A stretch of 35,247 bases of DNA from Opitutales bacterium (GTDB lineage Bacteria > Verrucomicrobiota > Verrucomicrobiia > Opitutales > Coraliomargaritaceae). Below the pieces are notes generated by a model that had not been told where the DNA came from, made no database searches, and worked only from the letters and a program-made list of their open reading frames with translations. The stretch's first letter is position 1. Each line of letters opens with the position of its first letter. The position numbers and the translations under genes are program-made. Location: contig JANQXM010000016.1 of the NCBI GenBank assembly GCA_030729385.1, positions 1 through 35,247 of the forward strand, in the 5' to 3' direction. Shown here piece by piece: positions 1-8,167 of the stretch.

Positions 1-102
1 GATCACCCCGATGCACTGCAACGCCTGCCCGGTCAGCGACGGGGCAGCAGCGGAGGCGAGGGGGCTCTCGGTTATGGATGCGGATACGGATGAGGGTTGC
101 AT
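1..102 (-). CDS. N-terminus of an unidentified protein, cut by the window edge
   Basis: An open frame of 34 codons runs leftward from an ATG at 100-102 off the window edge without a stop. It begins MQPSSVSASITESPLASAA, a low-complexity Ser/Ala/Pro-rich start typical of a flexible N-terminal tail. A good ribosome binding site (GGGAG, 8 bases before the ATG) supports the start, which is notable because most genes here lack one. The visible part is too short to name a family. It could also be a chance open frame, since the stretch is GC-rich. Confidence 0.45.
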   Translation of the reverse strand, partial: MQPSSVSASITESPLASAAAPSLTGQALQCIGVI

Positions 103-321
103 GGAAAAGTCTCCCGACGTGGTGGTGGTTGCGGGCATGGGCCCTACGGAGAAGTGAGTGGAAAAAGCTGATGCGGCCAGGCCGCGGTGATTTGTGGTTT
201 TGGTGGTGGTGCTAATGCTAGGAATCGCGTATGCCAGTAGGACTTGAAGAATGTTCATACTGCGTTAGTATTTTTTTTTTGATGCCGGTCAAATGTATTC
301 GTCGGAAAGTCTAGATTGGAA

Positions 322-627
322 CTAATTATTCGAATCCTTAATCATCCTCTTTAGATGATGCTCCAAGCTTTTTTGCCGCTGTTCCGCATTTTGGATACCT
401 AGGGCTTCAGCAAAACCATTGATTGCATCAAAACTTTTGAGACTCGATCTCATGAAGGCTAAGGCATTATAGACGTCTTCTGTTCGCATGTCTTGATCAT
501 GGCATAGATCCACTGCCTCTTTTAGCTGGGACAGAGCATAGCTCGTTTCTTGAAGGCGGGCGAGTAGTTCATTGTCCGATTGAAAGGGGAGCCCTTTGGT
601 TCTTCTGTGTGGATCTCCGTATTGCAT
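322..627 (-). CDS. small hypothetical protein, 101 residues
   Basis: This is an unrecognised, mostly helical, charged soluble protein with no signal peptide, membrane segment or metal motif. From about residue 20 it reads as amphipathic helices rich in Leu, Ala, Glu and Gln, and it ends in a Lys-rich tail. No ribosome binding site is evident before the ATG at 625-627. An overlapping frame on the same strand (522-746, 74 residues) covers the N-terminal third, so the true start, or an old frameshift, is uncertain. Nothing on the left side is obviously linked. Next to a tRNA remnant and a toxin-antitoxin pair, it may be an accessory gene. The amino-acid composition looks protein-like, which is the main reason for keeping it. 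Confidence 0.45.
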   Translation of the reverse strand: MQYGDPHRRTKGLPFQSDNELLARLQETSYALSQLKEAVDLCHDQDMRTEDVYNALAFMRSSLKSFDAINGFAEALGIQNAEQRQKSLEHHLKRMIKDSNN

Positions 628-1048
628 ATATAGGTAATCAAATGTTCACTAGTTTTAAAGTCAACCATTAGAGTAAATGCAGATTGCTCCGTTAAGGGCT
701 GTATTTTTTTAGCGGGCTGTTCTAAGGATAGACAACTCCACCGCACAGCACCTACAGACTCCCCACCCCTAGGTAGATTGTTGCCCGATTATTGCCACTT
801 TGGCATTACTATATTGCACTCCATTGCACCCTGATACATGAGCGATCCCTTTGTTTATGGGGGTTCCGCTTATTCAGCGGCTTGGATTATTGCCAAAAGA
901 GGATTCGACTCCCTCCACCCGCACCATGCTTCGCTTTTAGCTACGTATGGCGTAGCCAAATAGGGGTTCTACACCAAAGATTTGGGACAAGTGGCTACGA
1001 CACAATGAACCTGGGCTTGCAGCAATCATGCATTCCGCAGCGGAATTC
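628..1048. other. gene-poor stretch between the hypothetical gene and vapBC
   Basis: About 420 bases with no convincing coding frame. The only long plus-strand frame (792-1052) runs through a tRNA 3' end and is rejected. The stretch holds the tRNA remnant at 899-926. Just after it is a small perfect hairpin, GCTACG-tatgg-CGTAGC (940-956), whose arm core GGCTACG recurs near 989. Composition and content suggest a decayed integration site or a remnant of a removed element rather than a regulatory region for a neighbouring gene. Confidence 0.5.
899..926 (+). pseudogene. 3' fragment of a tRNA gene (T-arm, acceptor strand, CCA)
   Basis: The 28 bases parse as the 3' end of a tRNA: T-stem GAGGA (899-903), T-loop TTCGACT (904-910), T-stem CCCTC (911-915), acceptor strand CACCCGC (916-922), discriminator A and encoded CCA (924-926). 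The closing pair of the T-stem is A-C instead of the normal G-C, as expected in a decaying copy. No matching 5' acceptor (GCGGGTG) or D-arm lies upstream. A TTGG/CCAA mini-hairpin at 882-896 sits where the long variable arm of a Leu-type tRNA would be, but the isotype cannot be fixed. Such fragments are commonly left by integration of islands or phages into tRNA genes. Confidence 0.55.
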
Positions 1049-1077
1049 TTGACAAAATGCCATGTCTGTGTATTGAT
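1049..1077 (+). promoter_or_regulatory. candidate promoter for vapBC
   Basis: A consensus -35 box TTGACA (1049-1054) is followed after 16 bases by TATTGA (1071-1076), a weak -10 box. Transcription would begin about 1083-1085, essentially at the ATG chosen for vapB (1084). That suggests a leaderless or nearly leaderless message and agrees with the lack of a ribosome binding site. Confidence 0.35.
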
Positions 1078-1083
1078 CTGTGT

Positions 1084-1320
1084 ATGGCTACTAAAACACT
1101 GTCTGTCGATGAAGAGGCTTACCGCAAGTTAGTGCAAGCTCGTCGGAATGCGCGTGAATCTTTTTCTAAGGTGATCAAACGAGCGACTTGGGACACCAAT
1201 CTTCATCGCTGTGGGGATCTTCTGGATTGTGCGCAAGGTGAGATGAGCGATGAAGAAATTGATATTCTGGAACGTGCTCAATCGACCGATTCAGCCCCCG
1301 CAGATAAATGGAAGGACTAG
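1084..1320 (+). CDS. vapB: VapB-family antitoxin
   Basis: This 78-residue protein begins MATKTLSVDEEAYRKL and resembles the VapB antitoxin family described by Pfam as VAPB_antitox. The N-terminal half (residues 1-35, including RRNARESFSKVIKR) is the likely DNA-binding and dimerisation part. The acidic C-terminus (residues 50-78) would wrap around the toxin. An in-frame ATG at 1057 would add nine residues, but it overlaps the putative -35 region, and the shorter start fits the family. The gene overlaps the vapC toxin gene by 13 bases, the usual coupled arrangement. By family precedent the VapBC complex represses its own promoter. Confidence 0.8.
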   Translation: MATKTLSVDEEAYRKLVQARRNARESFSKVIKRATWDTNLHRCGDLLDCAQGEMSDEEIDILERAQSTDSAPADKWKD

Positions 1321-1703
1321 TCTTTGATACGAGCTTTCTGATTGATTTTCAGAAAGAGCGCCGTAACGGGAATCAAGGTGCGGCGCATACATTCTTGAAG
1401 CGTAATCGTGAAGCGGTCGCTTACATGCCGATGACGGTTTATGGTGAATTCGCCGAAGGCTTTGCGAGTTTAACAGATCCGCGCTTTTTATCAGTGGTTG
1501 GTGCTTTTGAACTTTGTCCAATCACGGCTGAAGTGGCTGAGATCTATTCGAGGGTGACTCGCGAACTGCGAGCAGATGGGCGGCTCATTGGAACCAATGA
1601 CCATTGGATCGCCGCGTGTGCCTTGCATTTGGAACGTCCTTTGGTGACGGGGAACCTGGATCACTTCTCACGAGTGCCACAGTTACAATTGATGTCTTAC
1701 TAA
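1308..1703 (+). CDS. vapC: VapC-type PIN-domain toxin ribonuclease
   Basis: A 131-residue single-domain PIN protein. The acidic residues expected to bind the catalytic metal are visible: D7 in LVFDTSFLID, E47 in VYGEFAEG, D98 in GTNDHWIAA and D118 in GNLDHF. PIN toxins of this family cut tRNA or rRNA when released from the antitoxin. The start ATG lies within the last codons of vapB, so translation is coupled. The gene is full length and looks active. It ends 30 bp from the convergent efflux operon with no obvious terminator between. Which RNA it cuts cannot be told from sequence. Confidence 0.9.
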   Translation: MEGLVFDTSFLIDFQKERRNGNQGAAHTFLKRNREAVAYMPMTVYGEFAEGFASLTDPRFLSVVGAFELCPITAEVAEIYSRVTRELRADGRLIGTNDHWIAACALHLERPLVTGNLDHFSRVPQLQLMSY

Positions 1704-1733
1704 TTGAGCACAACAAGAGACTGATTGAGACGA

Positions 1734-4700
1734 CTATTTAAAAAGTCTTATCGCGCCTTCACGAATGTCTTCTAGAATCGTGTAGAAGGCGGGCACTAAA
1801 ATCAGGGTGATGAAGGTGGCGAAGAGGACACCAAAACTGAGGGAGATCGCCATGGGGATGAGGAACTGGGCTTGGAGGCTCTTTTCAAACAATACCGGCA
1901 GCAGACCTGCAAAGGTGGTGAGCGATGTTAGAATGATTGGGCGGAAGCGTAGGGCGCCGGACTTTTCGATGGCCTCTCTAAGCGGCATGCCTTCGGCGCG
2001 TTCTTGGTTGATGAAGTCAACGAGCACTAAGCTGTCGTTGACCACCACACCAGCGAGGGCGACGAAACCTAGCACGGAAAGAATACTCATGGGTTGCCCC
2101 ATTAGCATGTGTCCTCCTATTGCGCCGATCAGACCGAAGGGGATGACGATCATGACGATCACTGGCTGGATGTAGGATTTCAGCGGGACTGCGAGTAGGG
2201 CGTAGATGATGAAGAGGGCGATGAAGGTCATTTTTTGCAGGCTGGCAAAGATGTCGGCCTGTTCGCGGGCCTCGCCTTCGAAGGACCAAGAAACGCCTGG
2301 ATATTCGGCGACAATTTCATCGAGAAAACTGACCGTGGGCTCGGACTCTTTCCAAAACATGAGTTTCGCTTTGAAGTTGAACTGAGACTTCCCGCTGAGT
2401 GAGGCCTTGATCAGTCCGAGGTCGGCCACGCTCTTGTCGGCGTCGGCGATGATGTTGAGCACGCGTCGGCGATCGATTCGGGTGATTTTTGAAAAGCCTT
2501 CAGTGATTTCGAAATCGGCCACGGCGTCGAAGGGCACTTCTGTGCCGTCGGGTGTGCGGATGCGAAGATCTTCAAGGTTTTCGACTGAACGTCGTTCATC
2601 GAGTGGATAGCGGACCATGACTTTAATGTCATCGCGTCCGCGTTGGATGCGTTGTGCTTCGACTCCATAGAAGGCGGCGCGGACTTGTCGGCCGAGGTCG
2701 GCTTGACGGAGTCCGAGTGGTTCGGCGGTGGTGTGGAGGTCGAGCTGTATCTCGCGTTTGCCACTGCTGTAGTTGTCTTTGATGTCAAAGAGTCCCTCGT
2801 AGGTGGCGAGCTTGGCTTTAATCGCTTCGGAGGCGGCTTGAAGGGCTTTAAAGTCGCGGCCAGTGAGTTGTATGTCGATGGGCATGCCGGCGGCACCTGC
2901 GGCATTTGCATTGAAGGCGACTTCTTTGGTGCCGGGGATCGGGCCGATCAGTTCACGCCAGCGGTTAGCCAAGTTAGGGGCAGAGAGTGCTTCGATATCG
3001 CCACCTCCAGGGAGGTCTTCTCGTTTGACCAACTCCACGGCGATTTCGGCGAGGTTGGTGTCGCCTTGGCTAAATGAATCGCCCATCGGCCCGCCACTGC
3101 CTTCAAAGGGCTGACCGCCGATGGTGATGACGGCATTGTCAAACGGTTCGCCATAACCCTTATCTTTGGTTTCCTTTATGAGTTCGTTGAGACCGCGTTC
3201 CATTTGTTGAATGGCGCGTGTGGTGAGTTCAAGCGGTGTGCCTTCGGGCATGACTAATTTTGCCACGATGTAGTCCGAGGGGACTGGCGGAAAGAAGACG
3301 AAGGGTAGATGTTTTCCAACCAGCATGCCAATCATGATGATGAGCAAGCCGATGAATGATGCAGCGGTGGCGTAGCGGAAGCGAATGGCTCGATTGAGGA
3401 ACGGGCGATAAGTGGATTCGATAAAGCGCTCCAAACCATCGGCGATTTTGCGTTGTTGGCGTCGAAGCCACCCCAGGTTTTCACGGTCACCGCCACCGAC
3501 TTTGCAAAGTGTGAGGTGGTAGGGCAGCACGAGCTTTGATTCGATCAGTGACCAGATCAAGGTGGCGATGACGACCACAGGAATGGGGAAGAAAAACTTA
3601 CCGAGGAATCCGGGAATGGTCAGAATGGGCAGAAACGCGACGATCGTGGTGAGCACGGCGAAGGTGACCGGAATAGAGACTTTTTTGGTGCCGGCTACAG
3701 ACGCAGCGACGCCGGGCCCGCCATGTTTTTGAAATTGGGTGAAGACGCTCTCGCCGACGATGATGGCATCGTCCACCACAATCCCGAGCACGAGAATGAA
3801 ACCAAACAGTGAGGCCAAGTTGATACTGATGCCGAGCGCAGGCAGGAAGAGCATGGACCCTAGAAACGAGATCGGAATGCCCAGCATAACGAAGAAGGCC
3901 AGCGATGGTCGCAGGAAGAGCGTTAGCACCAGGAAGACAAGGATCAGACCGAAGATGCCATTCTCGATCAACATCTGCAGGCGACCTTTCAGGTAGTAGG
4001 TGAAGTCACGGAAGGCTTCGACTTCGATGCCATTGGGCAGCTGGTCATCAATGGTTTTGGCAAATGCCTGCACTTGGGCGGAAACATCTAGCGCGCTTTG
4101 ATCGCCCACGGCGAAGATGCGCAGCAAAACCGCGCGCTTGCCGTTGAACTCAGTGACCAGTGGGTCGTCGACAAAGCCATCATCCACCGTCGCGACATCG
4201 CGCACATACACCGCGGATCCGTCGGGAAGTGTGATGACAGGGATATCGCCGAAGGCTGCACCTTCGTAGGCTTTGCCTGTGGTGCGCAGCAGAATCTCGC
4301 CGCCACGTGATTTGATACTGCCGCCGGGAATGTCAATGGAAGTGCTGCGAATGGCTTGAACGACGTGGTCGAAGGTGAGCCCGTATTGGCGTAGGGATAA
4401 TTCGGATACGTTGATCGAGATCTCAAATTCGGCTATACCTTTGATGTCTACTTGAGTGATGCCTTCCTTGTTGCTGAGCTCGTCGCGAATGAATTCGGCG
4501 ATATCCTTGAGCGTCTTAGGATCGGTGTCTCCAAAGATGGCTAGCGAAATGACTTCGTTGCGAATGAGCAGTTCTTCGACAGTTGGTTCTTCGGCTTCTT
4601 CGGGAAAGTTGTCGATGGCGTCGACCCGCACTTTGATTTTATCGGCAATCTCGGTCGCGTCGTAGCCACGCTCGACTTCAATAGCGAGTGAGCCGTAACC

Positions 4701-4952
4701 CTCCGCCGCTGTGGCAGTGACTTTCTTAATGCCTTCTACATCCTGTATGCGGTCTTCTATGAGTTCGATGATGCCGCTTTCCACTTCTTCAGGAGCCGCG
4801 CCGGGATAGGGCACTGCAACGCTGACGATATCGAGGTCGAGCTCGGGGAAGAGCTCTAACTTAATTGAACTCGCAGCAAAGAGACCCGCGACGATGACAA
4901 TTCCCGCGAGTAGGTTGGCGGCGACACCGTTTTCTGTGAACCAGCGAATCAT
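1734..4952 (-). CDS. RND-family efflux permease (AcrB/MexB-like inner-membrane pump)
   Basis: A full-length, 1072-residue proton-driven resistance-nodulation-division pump. The N-terminus MIRWFTENGVAANLLAG starts TM1. A large periplasmic loop follows (PYPGAAPEEVE near residue 50), then a helix bundle including GIVVDDAIIVGESVF near residues 390-405, whose paired Asp residues match the proton-relay Asp pair of AcrB. The second half repeats the pattern, with GVVVNDSLVLVDFIN near residue 985 and a helical C-terminus. The start overlaps the adaptor stop by 4 bases (ATGA), so the two are translationally coupled. It is the last gene of the operon tetR-outer membrane factor-adaptor-pump. The substrate cannot be predicted. 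There is no Met-rich or heavy-metal signature, so a drug- or metabolite-exporting role is more likely than CusA-type metal export. Confidence 0.95.
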   Translation of the reverse strand: MIRWFTENGVAANLLAGIVIVAGLFAASSIKLELFPELDLDIVSVAVPYPGAAPEEVESGIIELIEDRIQDVEGIKKVTATAAEGYGSLAIEVERGYDATEIADKIKVRVDAIDNFPEEAEEPTVEELLIRNEVISLAIFGDTDPKTLKDIAEFIRDELSNKEGITQVDIKGIAEFEISINVSELSLRQYGLTFDHVVQAIRSTSIDIPGGSIKSRGGEILLRTTGKAYEGAAFGDIPVITLPDGSAVYVRDVATVDDGFVDDPLVTEFNGKRAVLLRIFAVGDQSALDVSAQVQAFAKTIDDQLPNGIEVEAFRDFTYYLKGRLQMLIENGIFGLILVFLVLTLFLRPSLAFFVMLGIPISFLGSMLFLPALGISINLASLFGFILVLGIVVDDAIIVGESVFTQFQKHGGPGVAASVAGTKKVSIPVTFAVLTTIVAFLPILTIPGFLGKFFFPIPVVVIATLIWSLIESKLVLPYHLTLCKVGGGDRENLGWLRRQQRKIADGLERFIESTYRPFLNRAIRFRYATAASFIGLLIIMIGMLVGKHLPFVFFPPVPSDYIVAKLVMPEGTPLELTTRAIQQMERGLNELIKETKDKGYGEPFDNAVITIGGQPFEGSGGPMGDSFSQGDTNLAEIAVELVKREDLPGGGDIEALSAPNLANRWRELIGPIPGTKEVAFNANAAGAAGMPIDIQLTGRDFKALQAASEAIKAKLATYEGLFDIKDNYSSGKREIQLDLHTTAEPLGLRQADLGRQVRAAFYGVEAQRIQRGRDDIKVMVRYPLDERRSVENLEDLRIRTPDGTEVPFDAVADFEITEGFSKITRIDRRRVLNIIADADKSVADLGLIKASLSGKSQFNFKAKLMFWKESEPTVSFLDEIVAEYPGVSWSFEGEAREQADIFASLQKMTFIALFIIYALLAVPLKSYIQPVIVMIVIPFGLIGAIGGHMLMGQPMSILSVLGFVALAGVVVNDSLVLVDFINQERAEGMPLREAIEKSGALRFRPIILTSLTTFAGLLPVLFEKSLQAQFLIPMAISLSFGVLFATFITLILVPAFYTILEDIREGAIRLFK

Positions 4953-6088
4953 TGGGTGTTTTCTTGATCGATGATTTCGACGGGCATGCCTTCGATGTAG
5001 TATGCGATCGGACTGGTGGCGACGCGGTCGCCAGGTTCGAGTCCGCTGTTGATGATGACTTGCTTGGCGTCGCTTTTGACGATGCCGATTGTTCGGGTCT
5101 GCAGTGTGTTTTCACTGGTGAGGACGTAAACTGTATCGGATCCGCGCAAAGCGTATCGGGGCAATGAATACACATTCTGAATTGAGCGACCTTCGATCTC
5201 GGCGCTGAGAAAGGTGCCTCGACGCAGGATGTGGTCGTTTACAGTCGTATTGAAAGGAGACTGGATTCTAGCAACTGCATAAAGTAACCGGCTGCTTGGG
5301 TTAATGTTGTCCTCTATGCGAACCAGAGGCGCTATCCAGTTTACATCAACATCGTTGTTCTTCTGTGTTAAGGTCACGGAAGACGGCTCTTCACTGTCTC
5401 TGTCTAAAAAGGATGCTTCTTGCTCGGTAATTGGTAGGCGCACTTCAGCGCTTTGAGTTGCGTAGATGCGGGCGAGTGGGTTGCTGGGATTGGTGATGAC
5501 GAATTGACCGAGATCGACGTTCTTGTTGAGCACGATGCCGTTGTAAGGGGCGATGATCTGTGTGCGCTCGATGTCGCGGCGTGCTTTGTTCAGTGCCGCT
5601 TGAGCGCTTTTGACCATTGCCATGGCTTGCTTAAGTTGCGGCTTGCGGAGTGTGAGGTCGCTGGCTTCACCTGTGCCGAGTGCGAGCCAGTCTGCTTCGG
5701 CTTGCTGGGCGAGTGCTTGTTCTTGGGCGAGTTTTAACTCTGCATTTGCCAGATCTGCTTCTCTGGTAGCGGCAGCGGCTTCATAGTCGGTGGGATCAAT
5801 TTTTATTAAAACATCGTTCTTCTTGAAATGGTTGCCTGCGCGAAAGTTGTCGGCGACTTCGATGACGCGACCGCTGACCTCTGCGATGAGATCGGTTTCT
5901 ACTGTCGGCAAGAGGGTGCCTTGGCTCATGATTGTGAGTTGAACGGTCGTCGGCTGGACTTCGATGATTTCGACGCTGGTGATGGGGCGAATGGGTGCGA
6001 TTTCATTGGGCTCGGGTTTGAGCATGATTTGAAAGGCAGCGATGATACCGGCGCAGAGCAGGATGAGTATGGGGAGGAGCGTTTTCAT
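4949..6088 (-). CDS. RND efflux periplasmic adaptor (membrane fusion protein)
   Basis: A 379-residue HlyD/AcrA-type adaptor linking the inner-membrane pump to the outer-membrane channel. An N-terminal hydrophobic segment (residues 1-20) anchors or exports it. A lipoyl-like half follows (AEVSGRVIEVADNFRAG, about residues 68-85). A long Ala/Glu/Gln-rich alpha-hairpin spans about residues 110-170, and the second lipoyl half carries IIAPYNGIVLNKNVDLGQFV (about 174-193). Beta-barrel and membrane-proximal domains follow. There is no lipobox Cys, so it is probably held by the N-terminal helix. It overlaps its neighbours by 4 bases on both sides, the tightest coupling in the window. Confidence 0.94.
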   Translation of the reverse strand: MKTLLPILILLCAGIIAAFQIMLKPEPNEIAPIRPITSVEIIEVQPTTVQLTIMSQGTLLPTVETDLIAEVSGRVIEVADNFRAGNHFKKNDVLIKIDPTDYEAAAATREADLANAELKLAQEQALAQQAEADWLALGTGEASDLTLRKPQLKQAMAMVKSAQAALNKARRDIERTQIIAPYNGIVLNKNVDLGQFVITNPSNPLARIYATQSAEVRLPITEQEASFLDRDSEEPSSVTLTQKNNDVDVNWIAPLVRIEDNINPSSRLLYAVARIQSPFNTTVNDHILRRGTFLSAEIEGRSIQNVYSLPRYALRGSDTVYVLTSENTLQTRTIGIVKSDAKQVIINSGLEPGDRVATSPIAYYIEGMPVEIIDQENTQ

Positions 6089-7479
6089 GATGCGTTTTCA
6101 AATGGACCACCGAGTGCGAGATAGAGGTCGATGCGGTTTTGCAGGAGGAGGTTGCGCAAGGCGATGAGGCGGCTGCGCGCGCTGGCAGCGGAGCGCTGAC
6201 TGTTGAGGACGTTTACAAAATCGGCAGTGCCTTCGCGATAGCGTTGCCATGCGAGTGCTTCCGCCTCTGCAGCTTCTTGTTCGGCTATGAGAAGTTGTCG
6301 TTGCTGGTCTTGAAGAAAGCGTTCGGCGGCGAGTGTTGTTTCGACTTCGAGAAATGCTTGCAGGGCAGTGGAGCGATATTGGGCAATACTTTGTTCGAGT
6401 ATGGCTTGGCTGCGGTCGATGTTGGCATTGATGCGACCACCTTGGAAGATGGGTTGCGTGAGATTAGCGCCCAGTTTCCATGCGGAGAAATCACTATCCA
6501 GTAGGTTATTGAATTCTTGAGAGGAGGTGCCGGCTGAGGTAGTTAGGCTGATTTTAGGAAGCCGATCTTTGCGGGATGCATTGAGTTCTTTTTCGGCGGC
6601 GGCGAGACGTCGTTCAGCAGCAATAAGATCGGGTCGGCGGCTGAGTAAATCTGCTGGTAGCCCTGCGGGGATATTTTTTGGCAGCGGGGGAAGGGTGCTT
6701 TTTGTGATCAGTTCGGATTTCGGATAGCGGCCGATAAGGACTTCTAGGCTGCGCGTGGCTTGATCTAGTGCTCGGCGCCGAGTGGTGATATCTGCATCGG
6801 CAAAGGCTGTTTGCGTGCGCATTTGTCGCAGTTCTAAGCCTTCGCTGAGCCCGCGCTTGAAGCGTTGTTCGATGGTCTGGAGGTTGGCTTGGTCGGCTTC
6901 AGCGGTCTTCTGCGAGAGGTATAGCTGTTCTTGCGCCTCAATGTAGTTGAACCAGCTCTTGGCGACGTTGGCGGCAAGTGAGAGGCGTGCGCCGCGTAGT
7001 TCAGCTTCGCTGGCTTCTACCTGTGCGAGTGCTGCGGATGAACGATCGCGGAGTTGTCCCCATAAATCGAGTTCCCAACTCAAGTTGAGTGCTAGATCGT
7101 AGTTATCAAAGCGAACGCCACCCGTGTTACTTGGACCGAAGGTGCTGATTTTTTGACGTGTGCCATTGAGCCCGAGACCAGCACTGGGCAATTGATCGGC
7201 ACCAGCGATACGCGCTTCAGCAATCGATTGATCAAACTGTGCGGCTGTGCGTTGTAAATTGGGATTGTTGACCAGTGCTTCCTCAATCAGCACTTCTAGG
7301 TCAGGACTGTTTAGATCTTTGAGCCAAGCTTCTGGAGCTCCTTCAATCGTGGCCGCGGCGTTCCATGTGTTGGGGAGCTCGATCTGCGGGGCAACGGATT
7401 GCTGCGGATAGGTCGCGCATCCGGCGAATGTGATGCTGGCTGCGATGCAGAGACCTTGAAACTGTCGTTGAGGTGTCAC
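6085..7479 (-). CDS. outer-membrane efflux lipoprotein (NodT/OprM-like TolC family)
   Basis: A 464-residue TolC-family channel with a lipoprotein signal: a hydrophobic stretch ending SITFAGC, so Cys20 would be lipidated. The body shows the two homologous coiled-coil halves of the family, with LVNNPNLQRTAAQFDQSIAEA in the first and LSRRPDLIAAERRLAAAEKEL near residues 280-300 in the second. The start is GTG (7477-7479), preceded by an A-rich stretch rather than a ribosome binding site. It lies 11 bases after the tetR stop and overlaps the adaptor gene by 4 bases, so all four genes probably share one transcript. Confidence 0.94.
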   Translation of the reverse strand: MTPQRQFQGLCIAASITFAGCATYPQQSVAPQIELPNTWNAAATIEGAPEAWLKDLNSPDLEVLIEEALVNNPNLQRTAAQFDQSIAEARIAGADQLPSAGLGLNGTRQKISTFGPSNTGGVRFDNYDLALNLSWELDLWGQLRDRSSAALAQVEASEAELRGARLSLAANVAKSWFNYIEAQEQLYLSQKTAEADQANLQTIEQRFKRGLSEGLELRQMRTQTAFADADITTRRRALDQATRSLEVLIGRYPKSELITKSTLPPLPKNIPAGLPADLLSRRPDLIAAERRLAAAEKELNASRKDRLPKISLTTSAGTSSQEFNNLLDSDFSAWKLGANLTQPIFQGGRINANIDRSQAILEQSIAQYRSTALQAFLEVETTLAAERFLQDQQRQLLIAEQEAAEAEALAWQRYREGTADFVNVLNSQRSAASARSRLIALRNLLLQNRIDLYLALGGPFENAS

Positions 7480-7490
7480 TTGTTATTGTT

Positions 7491-8147
7491 TTATTTTGCT
7501 GACTGTTCAAAGCCCGCGCTGGCGTAGTTAATGAGTTCAGCAACCACTCTATCGTAATTACGGGGGCCCAACTTACTCTCGGACAGATTTTCGAGAATCA
7601 CTTGATCGATTGTGGCACCAAGCATCGTGCTGATGCTTAGGAAGAATCGGTATTGTAAGGTTTCAATCGTCATATCAGGGCAACTGCGGTGCAGTTCTGC
7701 CAGATAGCGTTGCGTTAAATCACGAAAGAGATCTCGGTGCATGCCGCGCATAAAGTCGGCGGGCTCGGTGAACGCGCGACCGATCATTTGAATGAGCGCC
7801 GGGTTTGGGCCTGAGCCTGTGCCATTTGATTCAAACAGCGGTCGAAATAAGGAATCGAAAATCGCATTCACTGGGACCGGTTTCGACGCATATTGCTCAA
7901 TGAGCTGATCGAGACGTTTTAGGCGTTCTTCGTTGATCGGCTCGATGCGGTCTCGGATGACTTCGAGTATGAGTTTACTCTTGGATCCAAAGTGATAATT
8001 GACGGCAGCCAGATTGACTTTTGCCTCGCGGGTTACATCACGCAGGGTCATGGCACGAAAGCCTTTTTCGGCGAAAAGTTTCTCAGTCGTGCGGATGATT
8101 TTCTGCCGAGTTCTATCGCTAATCGAGGGGTTCATTTTCTGAGGCAT
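7491..8147 (-). CDS. TetR-family repressor of the efflux operon
   Basis: A 218-residue one-component regulator. The N-terminal helix-turn-helix is clear: RTTEKLFAEKGFRAMTLRDV, then VNLAAVNYHFGSKSKLI with the conserved YHFGSK recognition-helix ending (about residues 40-60). The C-terminal ligand-binding domain (residues 80-218) resembles the CecR/YbiH type of TetR proteins. Unusually for efflux systems, the regulator is not divergent but is the first gene of the pump operon. It would therefore be co-expressed with the pump and set its own level. A palindrome overlapping the region just before its start codon (8150-8167) is the likely operator. The ligand is unknown. Confidence 0.93.
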   Translation of the reverse strand: MPQKMNPSISDRTRQKIIRTTEKLFAEKGFRAMTLRDVTREAKVNLAAVNYHFGSKSKLILEVIRDRIEPINEERLKRLDQLIEQYASKPVPVNAIFDSLFRPLFESNGTGSGPNPALIQMIGRAFTEPADFMRGMHRDLFRDLTQRYLAELHRSCPDMTIETLQYRFFLSISTMLGATIDQVILENLSESKLGPRNYDRVVAELINYASAGFEQSAK

Positions 8148-8149
8148 GT

Positions 8150-8167
8150 TTTAAACAATCGTTTGAA
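8150..8167. promoter_or_regulatory. candidate TetR operator
   Basis: An 18-bp inverted repeat, TTTAAAC-aatc-GTTTGAA, has six of seven arm positions symmetric. It lies 2 bp upstream of the tetR start codon. The arm length and short spacer fit TetR-type operators. Binding here would block initiation of the whole four-gene efflux operon. Confidence 0.5.

Noticed and set aside
792-1052. 86-residue open frame on the plus strand
   Set aside because: It runs through the tRNA 3' remnant, has no ribosome binding site and its composition (Cys, Trp, Pro, Arg scattered) is not protein-like.
4098-4310. Plus-strand frames inside the RND pump gene, also at 2643-3077 and 1807-2175
   Set aside because: They are shadows of the strongly conserved pump on the other strand and have no family features.
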